In this document: positions 44,994 to 54,013 of the stretch, one piece after another
Numbering within the stretch: the stretch's first letter is position 1
Layout: every line of letters starts with the position of its first letter
DNA from: Herbaspirillum sp. YR522
GTDB taxonomy: Bacteria; Pseudomonadota; Gammaproteobacteria; Burkholderiales; Burkholderiaceae_D
Reading direction: 5' to 3'
DNA length: 64,000 nt
NCBI RefSeq assembly: GCF_000282575.1
Contig: NZ_AKJA01000138.1
Coordinates: forward strand, 1-64,000
The notes under the pieces: generated by a model
The model's database searches: none
The model's input: the letters and a program-made list of their open reading frames with translations, nothing else
What the model was told of the DNA's origin: nothing
Translations under genes and position numbers: made by a program

Positions 44994-46571
44994 ATGATTC
45001 TGAATGCATTGCGACGCCTGCCGATGGGCGGTGCACTGATGTTGTCCGCGACCCTGCTGGCCAATGCCGCCCAGGGACAATCCTTTTCGCTGGAGCAGGT
45101 CACGGCCAAGGCCCAGGCGCTGGCTGGCCAGCCTTACCGGAAACCGGCGAGCAACCTGCCGCCGGTGTTTTCCAGCATGCAGTTTGCCGACTACATGAAG
45201 ATCCAGCCGCGCAGCGAGAAGTTCGAATGGCGCGACCAGAAGACGCCCTTCAAGCTGGCCTTCTACCACCAGGGCATGCAATTCAATGCGCCGGTGCAGA
45301 TGCATGAACTGGTGGACGCACGGGTGCAGGAGATCGGCTACAGCACCGACCGCTTCAACTTCGGTGACCTGTCGTTCGACCGGGATGTGACTTCGCGCCT
45401 GGGCTATGCCGGTTTTCGCGTGGTCTATCCGGTCAATAGCGCCGGCAAGGAGGACGAGGTCATGAGCGTGCTCGGCGCGAGCTATTTCCGCGTTATCGGA
45501 CGGGGCCAGGTGTATGGCTTGTCGGGGCGCGGACTGGCGATCGATACGGCGACCATGACGGGTGAGGAATTTCCCAACTTCACCGAATTCTGGATCCAGC
45601 GTCCGGCGCCCGGCGACAAGCAGCTGACCTTCTATGCGCTGCTCGATTCGCCGCGCGCCACCGGTGCCTACAAGTTCGTGCTGACGCCGGGACAGGATTC
45701 CCTGCTAGACGTGCAGGCGCGCGTGTTCCTGCGCGGCGAGGTGGCCCGCCTGGGCATTGCCCCCTTGACCAGCATGTTCCTGTTCGGCCCCAACCAGCAA
45801 TCGTCGAAGCGCAATTTCCGCCCGGCGATCCATGACTCGAACGGCCTGCAGATCCATACCGGCAACGGCGAATGGCTATGGCGCCCGCTCAACGATCCGC
45901 AGAACGTCGAGGTCAGTTCCTTCGAGGTCACCAATCCCAGGGGCTTCGGGTTGCTGCAGCGTGGTCGCGAGTTCGCCAACTTCGAAGACCTCAAGGACCG
46001 CTACGACCTGCGCCCGAGCGCCTGGATCGAGCCGCGCGGCGATTGGGGACGCGGGGCGGTGCAACTGGTCGAGATTCCGACCGCCGACGAAACCAACGAC
46101 AACATCGTGGCCTACTGGGTGCCGGCGCAGTTGCCGCCCAAGGGCGTGCCGCTGCAGTTCGACTATCGCATGCACTGGACCATGGACGAAGCATCGCTGC
46201 TCGACAAGCAAGTCGGCTGGGTGCGCAAGACCTTCCATACCGATGGCGAACTGACCCAGGCCAACCTGATCCGCCACTTCGACGGCTCCACTGCCCTGCT
46301 GGTCGACTTCACCGGGCCGGTATTGCAGCAACTGGCCGCTGGCGAAACCGTGCGCCCGCTCGTCAGCGTGAGCAACAACGGTGAAATCGTCGACAGCCAG
46401 TTGCAGCCAAACCCGGCCACCGGCGGCTGGCGCCTGGCACTGCGGGTGAAGGTCAAGAACGTGGCGCAGGCAGTCGAACTGCGCGCGGCGCTGGTCAGCG
46501 ACAAGCGTACCCTGACCGAAACCTGGAGCTACCAGTTACCGCCCCGTTCGGATGTACAACGCTCCTTCTGA
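44994..46571 (+). CDS. mdoG: Osmoregulated periplasmic glucan biosynthesis protein G
   Basis: MdoG/OpgG is a periplasmic protein needed to make the branched beta-glucan backbone released by MdoH. The 525-aa protein has a signal peptide (~1-29, cleavage after ANAAQG), the large MdoG beta-sandwich and a C-terminal Ig-like domain. Family stretches such as [38 protein letters not shown] and FFGPNQ-like [12 protein letters not shown] are present. The ATG at 44994 has GGAG upstream. Unusually no mdoH follows: the next gene is on the other strand, so the glucosyltransferase must be encoded elsewhere. Confidence 0.93.
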   Translation: MILNALRRLPMGGALMLSATLLANAAQGQSFSLEQVTAKAQALAGQPYRKPASNLPPVFSSMQFADYMKIQPRSEKFEWRDQKTPFKLAFYHQGMQFNAPVQMHELVDARVQEIGYSTDRFNFGDLSFDRDVTSRLGYAGFRVVYPVNSAGKEDEVMSVLGASYFRVIGRGQVYGLSGRGLAIDTATMTGEEFPNFTEFWIQRPAPGDKQLTFYALLDSPRATGAYKFVLTPGQDSLLDVQARVFLRGEVARLGIAPLTSMFLFGPNQQSSKRNFRPAIHDSNGLQIHTGNGEWLWRPLNDPQNVEVSSFEVTNPRGFGLLQRGREFANFEDLKDRYDLRPSAWIEPRGDWGRGAVQLVEIPTADETNDNIVAYWVPAQLPPKGVPLQFDYRMHWTMDEASLLDKQVGWVRKTFHTDGELTQANLIRHFDGSTALLVDFTGPVLQQLAAGETVRPLVSVSNNGEIVDSQLQPNPATGGWRLALRVKVKNVAQAVELRAALVSDKRTLTETWSYQLPPRSDVQRSF

Positions 46572-46606
46572 GGACGAAATGGCGGGCATCGGATGGCCGA
46601 TTGCCG

Positions 46607-47536
46607 TCATGCATGCGGGCCGTGCTCGTGGGCGGCGGCGAAGATACGGCTGGCATGGTGACAGTGCAGGCGCAGCGAACGGGTCGTGAATCCGGCCTGC
46701 ATCAACCAGTACCAGCCACCATCGGCGGCGGGCATGAGTCCGCAGTGGCGATATCCGGCCGACCACAACGACCTGCTCGCGGCATCCAGTGCGTGGCACA
46801 CCCGCAGCCTGGCCACGCGGCAGCAATGCCGCGGCAAGCGGGCGATCTCGGCCAAGACCCGGGCATTGACCTCATTGATGGTCAGTACCACCAGCTCACC
46901 GTCACTGCGTACTTCCAGCGCTGGGCGGCCCTCGGGACCTGGCAGACCCGGCATCGACCGGCAAGTGCCCAGCGGCGCCACGATGTCCTCTATCCATGGC
47001 CATGCCGCGCGCGGCCAGACGATGTCGGGCAGGGGCCGAGGCTGCAACGGCAAGCACGTCAGGACATAGGTCTCCCGCGTGCCGATGGCATACGGCGACG
47101 GCAGGTAGTCGATCAGCAATCCGGTCGTGACGAATCCCAGCGGTGCCGCCATGCGCTGTGTCTGCGAATGTGAACTGACCAGCATGGCGACGACCATCTC
47201 CATGCCCCACTGCCGGGCATGCCCGCACAGCGCGCGCGCCAGACGGATGCCGATGCCCCGGCCGATCGCCGTCGGCGTCACCACCATCATTGCCAGTTCG
47301 GCGCACCGCGCGTGGGGCGATTCGATCACCAGCGCGGCATGGCCGACAATGACGTCCTGCTGCTCCGCCACGATCGAACGCCAGTGCCCGCTGGCATTCC
47401 TCTGCCCGATGAGCGAGGGCAGGTACACCTCGGGATAGACATAGCGCTGACCATAGACGTGCGTGAACAGATCGCTGATCTGGCCTGCATCTGCCGGCTC
47501 GAACGGCCGGATCACCAGCTTCTCCCCCTGGCTCAC
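46607..47536 (-). CDS. GNAT family N-acetyltransferase in the lux-like operon
   Basis: A 309-aa protein. The N-terminal ~150 residues are a GNAT fold (LVIRPFEPADAGQISDLF; acetyl-CoA loop VVTPTAIGRGIGIRLARAL); the C-terminal half has no family I recognise and could be a second, degenerate GNAT-like lobe. It starts at GTG 47536, which overlaps the stop of the upstream ligase gene (GTGA), so it is the last gene of the five-gene operon. It may acylate an amine made by the pathway or provide self-protection; substrate unknown. Confidence 0.8.
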   Translation of the reverse strand: MSQGEKLVIRPFEPADAGQISDLFTHVYGQRYVYPEVYLPSLIGQRNASGHWRSIVAEQQDVIVGHAALVIESPHARCAELAMMVVTPTAIGRGIGIRLARALCGHARQWGMEMVVAMLVSSHSQTQRMAAPLGFVTTGLLIDYLPSPYAIGTRETYVLTCLPLQPRPLPDIVWPRAAWPWIEDIVAPLGTCRSMPGLPGPEGRPALEVRSDGELVVLTINEVNARVLAEIARLPRHCCRVARLRVCHALDAASRSLWSAGYRHCGLMPAADGGWYWLMQAGFTTRSLRLHCHHASRIFAAAHEHGPHA

Positions 47537-48828
47537 GCGTGCTCTCCCGGCTGGGCGCCGCGGTCACGCCGATCAACGATACGCCGCAGTTTTCCCGTGC
47601 GTGGGTCCAGCTCCAGGTCGCCCGGACTGCACCACGCGATGTCGATCACCAGTTGCCGCGCCTGGACCAGCGCGGCCACACCCGGGTGCTGCCCGATGAG
47701 TTCGGCGCGCAGGTGGTGCGCGGTATCGCTGGCGGGTGCGGCAATGCGGATGACCACATGATCGGCCCCGGCCGCGCGTGACAACAGCATTTGCCAGGGC
47801 GCGCCATGCCCCAGTGCCTGCGCAATGCACTTCTCGATGACGGCAGGGATGAGAAAGGCATAGCCGCCGACTCGCACCTGATGACTCAACGTGCTGCGTC
47901 CGGCCAGCACGAACTTGCGCGCCGCGCCCGGTGGCTCGCACCAAGCCGCCAGGTCGCCGGTGGGACAGCGGATCAACGGCGTCAGGCGCCGGCTCAAACT
48001 GGTCGCGACCAGCAAGCCGCCACGCCCGGTGGCCTCGATCGGCAAGCCCGTGGCTTCATCGATGATCTCCAGCAGGGTCTCGCCGTCGAAGCAGCGATGC
48101 TCGCCGGGACCGCAGTCGGGATGACTGGCACCCAGCACGCCCAGGTCGACACTGGCATAACCAATCGAATGGCAGGCGGCATTGGGAAAGACCTGGGACA
48201 ACAGCGGCAGGCTGTCGGCAAACAGGCTGTCGCCGCCGTACAGGATGACGCGCACGGCCGGCAATGTCATGCCCTGCCGTTGCAGGTAGGAGGCCAGCGT
48301 CAGCAGATGCGTCGGCACCCCTGCCAGCACATTGACCGCGTACAGGCGCAACCCCTGCGCCAGCGTATCGAGCTCGGCGTGCCCGGCAAAGGGATATTCA
48401 CTGATGGCAAACGGCACGTAGGCCAGCGCGGCGTGGATGAAGAGATGACTGGCGTACAGGTTGCCGGAGAAGAACAGGTTGGCGACCCGGTCTCCGGGCG
48501 CCAGGCGGGTGCCGATGGCGGCCCCGTAGCGGGCGCATATCCTCTGCCATTCGGGGCGCGAGCAGATCGACAGCTTGCCCTGGCCGGTACTGCCGCCGCT
48601 GCGAAAGACATAGGCGTCGTCGAGCGGCGCGGTCAACGCATGCCAGTCGGCAGGATCGCCCTCGATGTGCCAGAAGCTGGACGTGTCGAGCAACGGCAGG
48701 CTGCTCAGCTCGCACACATCTTCGGCAAGGTGCGCGAGGGTGCGTGCGTAGTAGCGGGAATGGCGACGAGCGTGGGCAAGCATCTCCCGCAAGGTGTCGC
48801 GGTCGTTCGAACATTGGATGGGGTACAT
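47533..48828 (-). CDS. PaaK/LuxE-like adenylate-forming ligase
   Basis: A 431-aa member of the PaaK branch of AMP-forming ligases (phenylacetate-CoA ligase / F390-synthetase-like). The phosphate-binding loop is FRSGGSTGQGKLS (~75-87); GYASVDLGVLG and a basic C-terminal region (LVIDIAWCSPGDLELDPRTGKLRRIVD) are also family-like. It activates a carboxylic acid as an acyl-adenylate; the acceptor is unknown. It lies 48 bp after the LuxC fusion gene and overlaps the GNAT gene by 4 bp. Its ligase domain resembles the C-terminal half of the fusion protein, pointing to duplication. Confidence 0.82.
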   Translation of the reverse strand: MYPIQCSNDRDTLREMLAHARRHSRYYARTLAHLAEDVCELSSLPLLDTSSFWHIEGDPADWHALTAPLDDAYVFRSGGSTGQGKLSICSRPEWQRICARYGAAIGTRLAPGDRVANLFFSGNLYASHLFIHAALAYVPFAISEYPFAGHAELDTLAQGLRLYAVNVLAGVPTHLLTLASYLQRQGMTLPAVRVILYGGDSLFADSLPLLSQVFPNAACHSIGYASVDLGVLGASHPDCGPGEHRCFDGETLLEIIDEATGLPIEATGRGGLLVATSLSRRLTPLIRCPTGDLAAWCEPPGAARKFVLAGRSTLSHQVRVGGYAFLIPAVIEKCIAQALGHGAPWQMLLSRAAGADHVVIRIAAPASDTAHHLRAELIGQHPGVAALVQARQLVIDIAWCSPGDLELDPRTGKLRRIVDRRDRGAQPGEHA

Positions 48829-48876
48829 GATCGGCTCCGGATGGATGATGGGGTCGACGGTGCGATGGTGGCGTGC

Positions 48877-51336
48877 CTAGCGTTTCAGGCGCCGGTCGGT
48901 AACGAGGGTCGCCTTGCCGCTGTGCCCGTGGCTTTCGAATTGCGCCTGGTCGCGGTAATGGACCTCGACCAATCCCAGTCCATTGGCCAGGATCTCGGCC
49001 AGGGTTTCCACCTCGCACAATCGCGCCCGCGCCACCGCAGGATCGCCGTCGACGTAGGCGGTCAGGCGATCGACCCCTTGGTGGATATCGAGCTCGAATT
49101 GCGCCGGCATGGCCAGGCGCTGCAACATCTTCCCGGTATCGACCAATTCGCTCGCCATGCGCAGCAAGTGGCCATGCCGTCCCAACAGCTGGAAGCGCTT
49201 GCTGGACAGGCCGCAGCCACAGGTGCCCGGCATCCAGCGCCCCAGGTCACCGATGTCGTAGCGCACGAGGTCCTGGGCCTGCCTGGCCAGCGAGGTGAAC
49301 AACAAGCGACCGACGGCGCCGGCGGCCACCGGACGATCATCGTCCTGGCACACGATCTCCAGCTGCTGCACATCATCGAGCAGATGGAATACGCCGTCGT
49401 CGCCATGGGAGCAGGCATGTCCCAGCGGACCTGCGTCGTTGGAGCCATAGATCGCCGAGCGGATCGACGTGATGCCGAAGCTGGCCAGGAAATCCCGCTG
49501 GGCATCGGTGACGTGCTCCCCGCCCAGGAATACCTTGCGCACGCCCCCGTAGTCGCGCAACCGGGCCTCTGCCCGGCGATACAGCTGATAGATCGTCGAA
49601 GGCAAGCCGATCAGCGTATTGACCTGCTGGCCGGCGATGACTTCGGCCACCATTTGATCCTGGTCCTTACCCGGGCTGGCCATCGGGAAATGCACCGCAT
49701 CGAGCTTGTCGAGCATCACGAAACTGCTCAACAGCCCGCCGTAGAGGTTGCCGGCGTACAGCAGGTTGAGGACACGATCGGTATGCGGATCGAAACCGGC
49801 CGCATACAGGCCATCGGCTGCAGCCCGCATCTGCCGGTGATAGTCGCGGTAGCTGTATGCCGACAGCTGCGGCACGCCGGTGCTGCCGCCGCTGCGGAAG
49901 AACAGGCGCGCGCTGGCGTTAAAGGTGGCATTGCCGAATTGCTCCTTGCTCAGCACCGGCGTATCGATCGCCGCCGGCGATTGGTACGGTGCTTCGCTCT
50001 CGAGCGTGGCCCTGCGCTCGACCAGCTCCTGCGGCAGGCTGACGCTGACGCGCCTGGCCAGGCGTGTGAGGCTACGTTCATTGTCGTGCGGCTCGCCGAC
50101 GTACGACTGGTGCAGTTGCCCCGGGGGCGTGATACGTCCGATCCCGGCCGTCAACAGCAACTGGCTGAGCGAGGCCACTTCCGACGGCGCGCAGGCCAAC
50201 CCGCAGGTCTGCAAGTAGCCGCGCCATGCCAGCAATGCCTGGCACAGCCGATCGCGCGGCATGGGGCGCAGCAGCAAGGTGCGCGACAAGGGCGACGCGG
50301 CCAGCGCACTGGTATGTTCCCAGATCACACGCCATCCTGCGCCGGCCCATACCTGCCCCTGGACATTCTCGAACGCGCAACGCATACGCGATACTTCGAT
50401 GGTACGGGTGATCTCGGCGGCCTGGCCCCGGTCCGTCGATGGTGATGGCCAATGCGGCAAGCGCCGTTCGAAGGCTTGCGCCAGTCGTTGTCCGCAGCGC
50501 TGCAGCCAGGTCGGATCATCGCTGTCGACCAACACCAGTTGCGGGCTCGAGCATGCGCCCTGATCGTAGCGGCAGACTTCGTCGACGATGGCATCGAACA
50601 GCATGGCCGATGTCGCCGACGACGCGGTCGTATCGTCCACGTCGGCGACGACTGCCGCGGGGGTGAGATAGACCAGGCTGATCTTGTGTCCCCATGGAAT
50701 CCAGCGGCATCCCGGCCGCAGCTGTCGGCGCAGCGTGTCCAGTGCCGCGTCGCCACCCCACGCCGAGACGCCATCCACATGGGGCAGCAACGATAGCGTA
50801 TCGGTGCTGTCGAGTGGCCACACCACGATGTAATCACGCAGCAGGCCACTGGGATCGCAGGCGGCAAACCGATCCAGCAACGCTGCGCTGAGCCGGTCGC
50901 TGCTGCTGGGACGCACCCAATTGACATTGCCTGCCAGCAGGCTCTCCAGCGTGGCCAGGAAAGGCAGCAGCGGCGCATTCGATGGCATCACGTGCAGCAC
51001 GCACCCCAGCGGTCGCCAGGCTTCGAATTGCGCTTGGCGATAGTCGATGCGCCGCAGCCGGTGCGCGTCATCGCCCAGTTCGCGCTCCAGCTTCAACTGC
51101 AGCACGTCGGTGCTGCAATAGGAAAGCAATTCATCGCGTTGCGCCGGTGACAGCAGTTGCCCTGCCTCACCCTGCTCGAGCCACTGTGCAAAGCGCGCCA
51201 CGCAATCGAGCAGCAGGCGATTCGGCAAGGGGTGCGCCAGGGTGGACGGCAAGCGGCGCACCGCATCATCGATGGCGTCAGCGAGGGCGGCACCTGACAG
51301 GGCAAATGCATTCTCCGGTTTCATTGGCTTGTCCAT
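48877..51336 (-). CDS. Fusion of LuxC-type acyl-CoA reductase and PaaK-like ligase
   Basis: An 819-aa two-domain protein. Residues ~1-430 are a LuxC-type NADPH-dependent acyl reductase of the aldehyde-dehydrogenase fold, with the catalytic cysteine C262 in DQGACSSPQ. Residues ~435-819 are a PaaK/LuxE-type adenylate-forming ligase with FRSGGSTGVPQ (~480-490) and a C-terminal DTGKMLQRL region. One chain could thus activate an acid and reduce it to an aldehyde. It starts 3 bp after the LuxE-like gene. In luminous bacteria LuxC and LuxE are separate and sit with luxAB; none is present here. Confidence 0.85.
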   Translation of the reverse strand: MDKPMKPENAFALSGAALADAIDDAVRRLPSTLAHPLPNRLLLDCVARFAQWLEQGEAGQLLSPAQRDELLSYCSTDVLQLKLERELGDDAHRLRRIDYRQAQFEAWRPLGCVLHVMPSNAPLLPFLATLESLLAGNVNWVRPSSSDRLSAALLDRFAACDPSGLLRDYIVVWPLDSTDTLSLLPHVDGVSAWGGDAALDTLRRQLRPGCRWIPWGHKISLVYLTPAAVVADVDDTTASSATSAMLFDAIVDEVCRYDQGACSSPQLVLVDSDDPTWLQRCGQRLAQAFERRLPHWPSPSTDRGQAAEITRTIEVSRMRCAFENVQGQVWAGAGWRVIWEHTSALAASPLSRTLLLRPMPRDRLCQALLAWRGYLQTCGLACAPSEVASLSQLLLTAGIGRITPPGQLHQSYVGEPHDNERSLTRLARRVSVSLPQELVERRATLESEAPYQSPAAIDTPVLSKEQFGNATFNASARLFFRSGGSTGVPQLSAYSYRDYHRQMRAAADGLYAAGFDPHTDRVLNLLYAGNLYGGLLSSFVMLDKLDAVHFPMASPGKDQDQMVAEVIAGQQVNTLIGLPSTIYQLYRRAEARLRDYGGVRKVFLGGEHVTDAQRDFLASFGITSIRSAIYGSNDAGPLGHACSHGDDGVFHLLDDVQQLEIVCQDDDRPVAAGAVGRLLFTSLARQAQDLVRYDIGDLGRWMPGTCGCGLSSKRFQLLGRHGHLLRMASELVDTGKMLQRLAMPAQFELDIHQGVDRLTAYVDGDPAVARARLCEVETLAEILANGLGLVEVHYRDQAQFESHGHSGKATLVTDRRLKR

Positions 51337-51339
51337 GGT

Positions 51340-52464
51340 CTATTTGATGAGTTCCGAAGCCGCGATGGCGCAATTGCGATGCTTGCCCGGTGCGGCGCGA
51401 CCCAGCACCTGGAAGCTGGCGGTGGGAATCGCGCAAGTACACTGGCCAGGCGGCAGCAGCACCGCAAGGTCCCCCAGCACCATGCTGTGCGCCGGACTCG
51501 ACCTGATATAGGGGGACATCAGGTGAAGCAGTCCCGGTTCACCGTAGTCCAGCAGGCGCATATCGGCCACGTCGCGCACCACGGCGCGGGCGTAGCTGGG
51601 AACGTGAAAGCGATGCTGCGCACATTCGATGTAGGGCACGCCGTGTTCGACAGCCCCATATCCATCGCGGCAACGCTCGCCGGCGATGCCGAGCTGGTCT
51701 TGTATCCGGCGTCGGAATACCTGCTTGTCGATTTCGAGCGCCGCATGCGTTTTCCAACCGCCGCCGGTGAGCACGAGCGATTCCGCATGCAGCTTCAATG
51801 GCGCCGCGCCAACGACACGCATGCGCTCCAGTACGAACCACAGGAAAGCAGGGAAACCGAAGATCCGTACCGGCAATCCTTCTTCGGCAAATTCGTGCAG
51901 TGCGCGGATGACACCGTGTATATCGAACTCGTGCCCCATCTGGCCGTTGGAACGCAACGCATGCACCACGCGCGCGGCGGGGGCATAGGTACACAGGAAC
52001 TCATCGGTGCGGGCGCTGCCGCTGGCTTGCATGGCGGCATTGGCCTCATACGCGAACAGCAGGTAATTGCAGCGTTGTTGCGGCCTATCCCAACCGTAAT
52101 GCGCAAAAATCCGGTTGGACATGTGCATCAATGCCTGCAGTGCATCGGTGTCGTAGTGCATGTGGCTTTTCTGGCCGCTGGTGCCGGAAGAGTGCAGCTC
52201 GGTCGTCTGCAGGACTTCGCGGCTGCGCGGCAGGTACTGCTTGAAGTAGGCGGCATACAGCGGCGGCAGGCGATGCCAGTCATCGCCCAATGCCTGCACG
52301 TCGACACCGCTGGCCGCCACCCACGATGCGTAGCCCGGTGTCTGGAGCAGGTGGTATTGGGTCAGTTCATGCATCGCGGCATTGAACCAGGGCTGGCTTT
52401 CCTGCTCCGGCAGATAGGCTTGGGTCAGCGCGCACAAGGCGGCGACATGCGGTAACGGTTTCAT
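51340..52464 (-). CDS. LuxE-like acyl-protein synthetase
   Basis: A 374-aa protein of the LuxE acyl-protein synthetase family, which activates a fatty acid with ATP and holds it for LuxC. The loop SSGTSGQKS is at 92-100 and the family hallmark LTGGGWK at ~240; GYGAVEHGVPYIEC follows. The ATG at 52464 overlaps the stop of the exporter gene by 4 bp (ATGA). With the LuxC domain of the next gene it forms the expected synthetase-reductase pair. The natural acyl substrate is unknown. Confidence 0.85.
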   Translation of the reverse strand: MKPLPHVAALCALTQAYLPEQESQPWFNAAMHELTQYHLLQTPGYASWVAASGVDVQALGDDWHRLPPLYAAYFKQYLPRSREVLQTTELHSSGTSGQKSHMHYDTDALQALMHMSNRIFAHYGWDRPQQRCNYLLFAYEANAAMQASGSARTDEFLCTYAPAARVVHALRSNGQMGHEFDIHGVIRALHEFAEEGLPVRIFGFPAFLWFVLERMRVVGAAPLKLHAESLVLTGGGWKTHAALEIDKQVFRRRIQDQLGIAGERCRDGYGAVEHGVPYIECAQHRFHVPSYARAVVRDVADMRLLDYGEPGLLHLMSPYIRSSPAHSMVLGDLAVLLPPGQCTCAIPTASFQVLGRAAPGKHRNCAIAASELIK

Positions 52465-53711
52465 GCTGGCTCCCTTGACCTGGCGCTGCCGGTGGCGTGC
52501 ACGGCGCGCAGTCCGATCAGTGCCAGGCCGACCGCCAGCGCCATGACGATCCCGAAACGTTGCGGTGACATGGCGGCGTCGGCCACATTGGCCAGCATCA
52601 CACCTGCACTCATCAGCGCCACCGTGATCGTGCCCATCATTGCCGCACTGGCGCCGAAGCCGGCATCGCCCGCGACGAACGCCATTCGGTACAACGTGGA
52701 ATTGACAATGCCCACTCCGAAGGCATAGATCGACATGCCGCACACCAGCCACAGCAGCGGATCGGCAGGCACCGACGCGGCAGCCAGCATGACCAGCGCG
52801 CCCAAGGCCAGGCCAGGGGTGCCCATGCGCAGCAGGCCCAGGGTGTCACGCCGGGCGGCGGCGCGCGCAAGCACCAGGTTGCCGACGATCAGGGCGCCGA
52901 ATACCGGGACCTGCATGACGCCGTAGCCGAATCCATCCATGCCCTGGGCAAGCATCAGCAATTGGGGCGACAGCGCTATCCATCCGATCAATGGGGTGGC
53001 GGTCAGGCCGATGGCGAGGCAACAGGCAAGAAAATGCCGGTTGCGCAAGATGCATCGATAACTGGAGATCATTGCCGTCAGGCTCAGGGCGCGGCGTGGC
53101 ACCGTGCTACCGTCGGTCCGTTCGATACCCACGGTCTCGGGCATGTAACGCAACAGCCCCAGCGTCACTACGGCGGCCACGACGGCCTGCGACATGAATA
53201 GCGCACGCCAGCCGATGAACTCGAGCAAGGCGACCCCCGCCAGCGGCGCCAGCAACGGCGAGAGCAAACCGATATTGGCCAGCAATGCCGTGATGCGCAA
53301 CGCCCCGGCCTGGTTGAACGCTTCCTGCAATGCCGGGTAACCGACTGCGATGACAAATGCCAGGCTGCATCCCTGCAGCGTGCGCAAGACCTGGAACACC
53401 GCGATGTCCTGTGCCAGCGAAAGCATGAAACTGGTGGTGGCGAACATCAGGCATCCGAACAGCATCGGCGGGCGCCGTCCGATGCGATCCGAGATCGGGC
53501 CGACCAGCCATTGCAGCGCCACCCCGCCCAGCAGGTATAGCGCCAGGGTCAACGGTACGTGCAACGGGTCGGCCCCTAGCTCGTCGCTCACCTGGAGCAT
53601 GGCCGGCATGACCAGGTCGGAGCCGGTATAGGCGAGTAACTCGAACAGGGCGACCAGCAGACAGAAGGCCACGCAACGTAGCGGTGTCAGCGGCAGTAGG
53701 CAAGCAGGCAT
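52461..53711 (-). CDS. MdfA-like MFS exporter, first gene of the lux-like operon
   Basis: A 416-aa major-facilitator protein with twelve predicted membrane helices. The N-terminus (LFELLAYTGSDLVMPAML) resembles the MdfA motif with an acidic residue in helix 1, and GPISDRIGRRPPML is the usual loop-2 motif. MdfA-type pumps expel neutral or cationic small molecules in exchange for protons. Heading the operon, it most likely exports the pathway product or protects the producer. The ATG at 53711 is used. A candidate operator lies 74 bp upstream. Confidence 0.85.
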   Translation of the reverse strand: MPACLLPLTPLRCVAFCLLVALFELLAYTGSDLVMPAMLQVSDELGADPLHVPLTLALYLLGGVALQWLVGPISDRIGRRPPMLFGCLMFATTSFMLSLAQDIAVFQVLRTLQGCSLAFVIAVGYPALQEAFNQAGALRITALLANIGLLSPLLAPLAGVALLEFIGWRALFMSQAVVAAVVTLGLLRYMPETVGIERTDGSTVPRRALSLTAMISSYRCILRNRHFLACCLAIGLTATPLIGWIALSPQLLMLAQGMDGFGYGVMQVPVFGALIVGNLVLARAAARRDTLGLLRMGTPGLALGALVMLAAASVPADPLLWLVCGMSIYAFGVGIVNSTLYRMAFVAGDAGFGASAAMMGTITVALMSAGVMLANVADAAMSPQRFGIVMALAVGLALIGLRAVHATGSARSREPA

Positions 53712-53784
53712 GAGTGGTCCGAAAAAAGATGCCGCATCGGGATCGGCATGCTTTTAACGGTACCGCGATTATCGCTACCCAAAA

Positions 53785-53802
53785 AAATGACAAGAGTCAT
53801 TT
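53785..53802. promoter_or_regulatory. Inverted repeat upstream of the exporter/lux-like operon
   Basis: AAATGAC-AAGA-GTCATTT has two 7-bp arms and lies in an AT-rich patch 74 bp before the exporter ATG. On the minus strand it overlaps TTGTCA, a possible -35 element, with GATAAT 14 bp further on. Such a site would suit a MarR- or TetR-type repressor, but no regulator gene is adjacent. Confidence 0.45.
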
Positions 53803-53979
53803 ATAAGTTTTCTGGCCGGCGTTCATCTCGGGCCTGACATTAATCTGCGATGTCCTGTCGTCGTGATGCGAGTTAATTCTTTGGATGCCGGGTCGAAGAA
53901 CTTCGGGCGGCGTCGACCACGCTTGCGGGGTACGCAAGCGGTCGATTCGGGGATGCGCTGGCCAGGCGCGACGTCAAAT

Positions 53980-54008
53980 GAAAAACAGGACCGGCGATGC
54001 GGTCCTGT
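53980..54008 (-). terminator. Intrinsic terminator of the parA-parB operon
   Basis: ACAGGACCG / CGGTCCTGT is a 9-bp perfect stem with a 6-nt loop, followed on the minus strand by TTTTT. It lies directly after the parB stop. Confidence 0.85.
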
Positions 54009-54013
54009 CGGTG

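Larger units (their letters stand above)
53712..54013. other. Promoter region of the lux-like operon and end of parB
   Basis: 302 bp holding the inverted repeat at 53785-53802 and the parB terminator at 53980-54008. No gene recognised. Confidence 0.5.
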
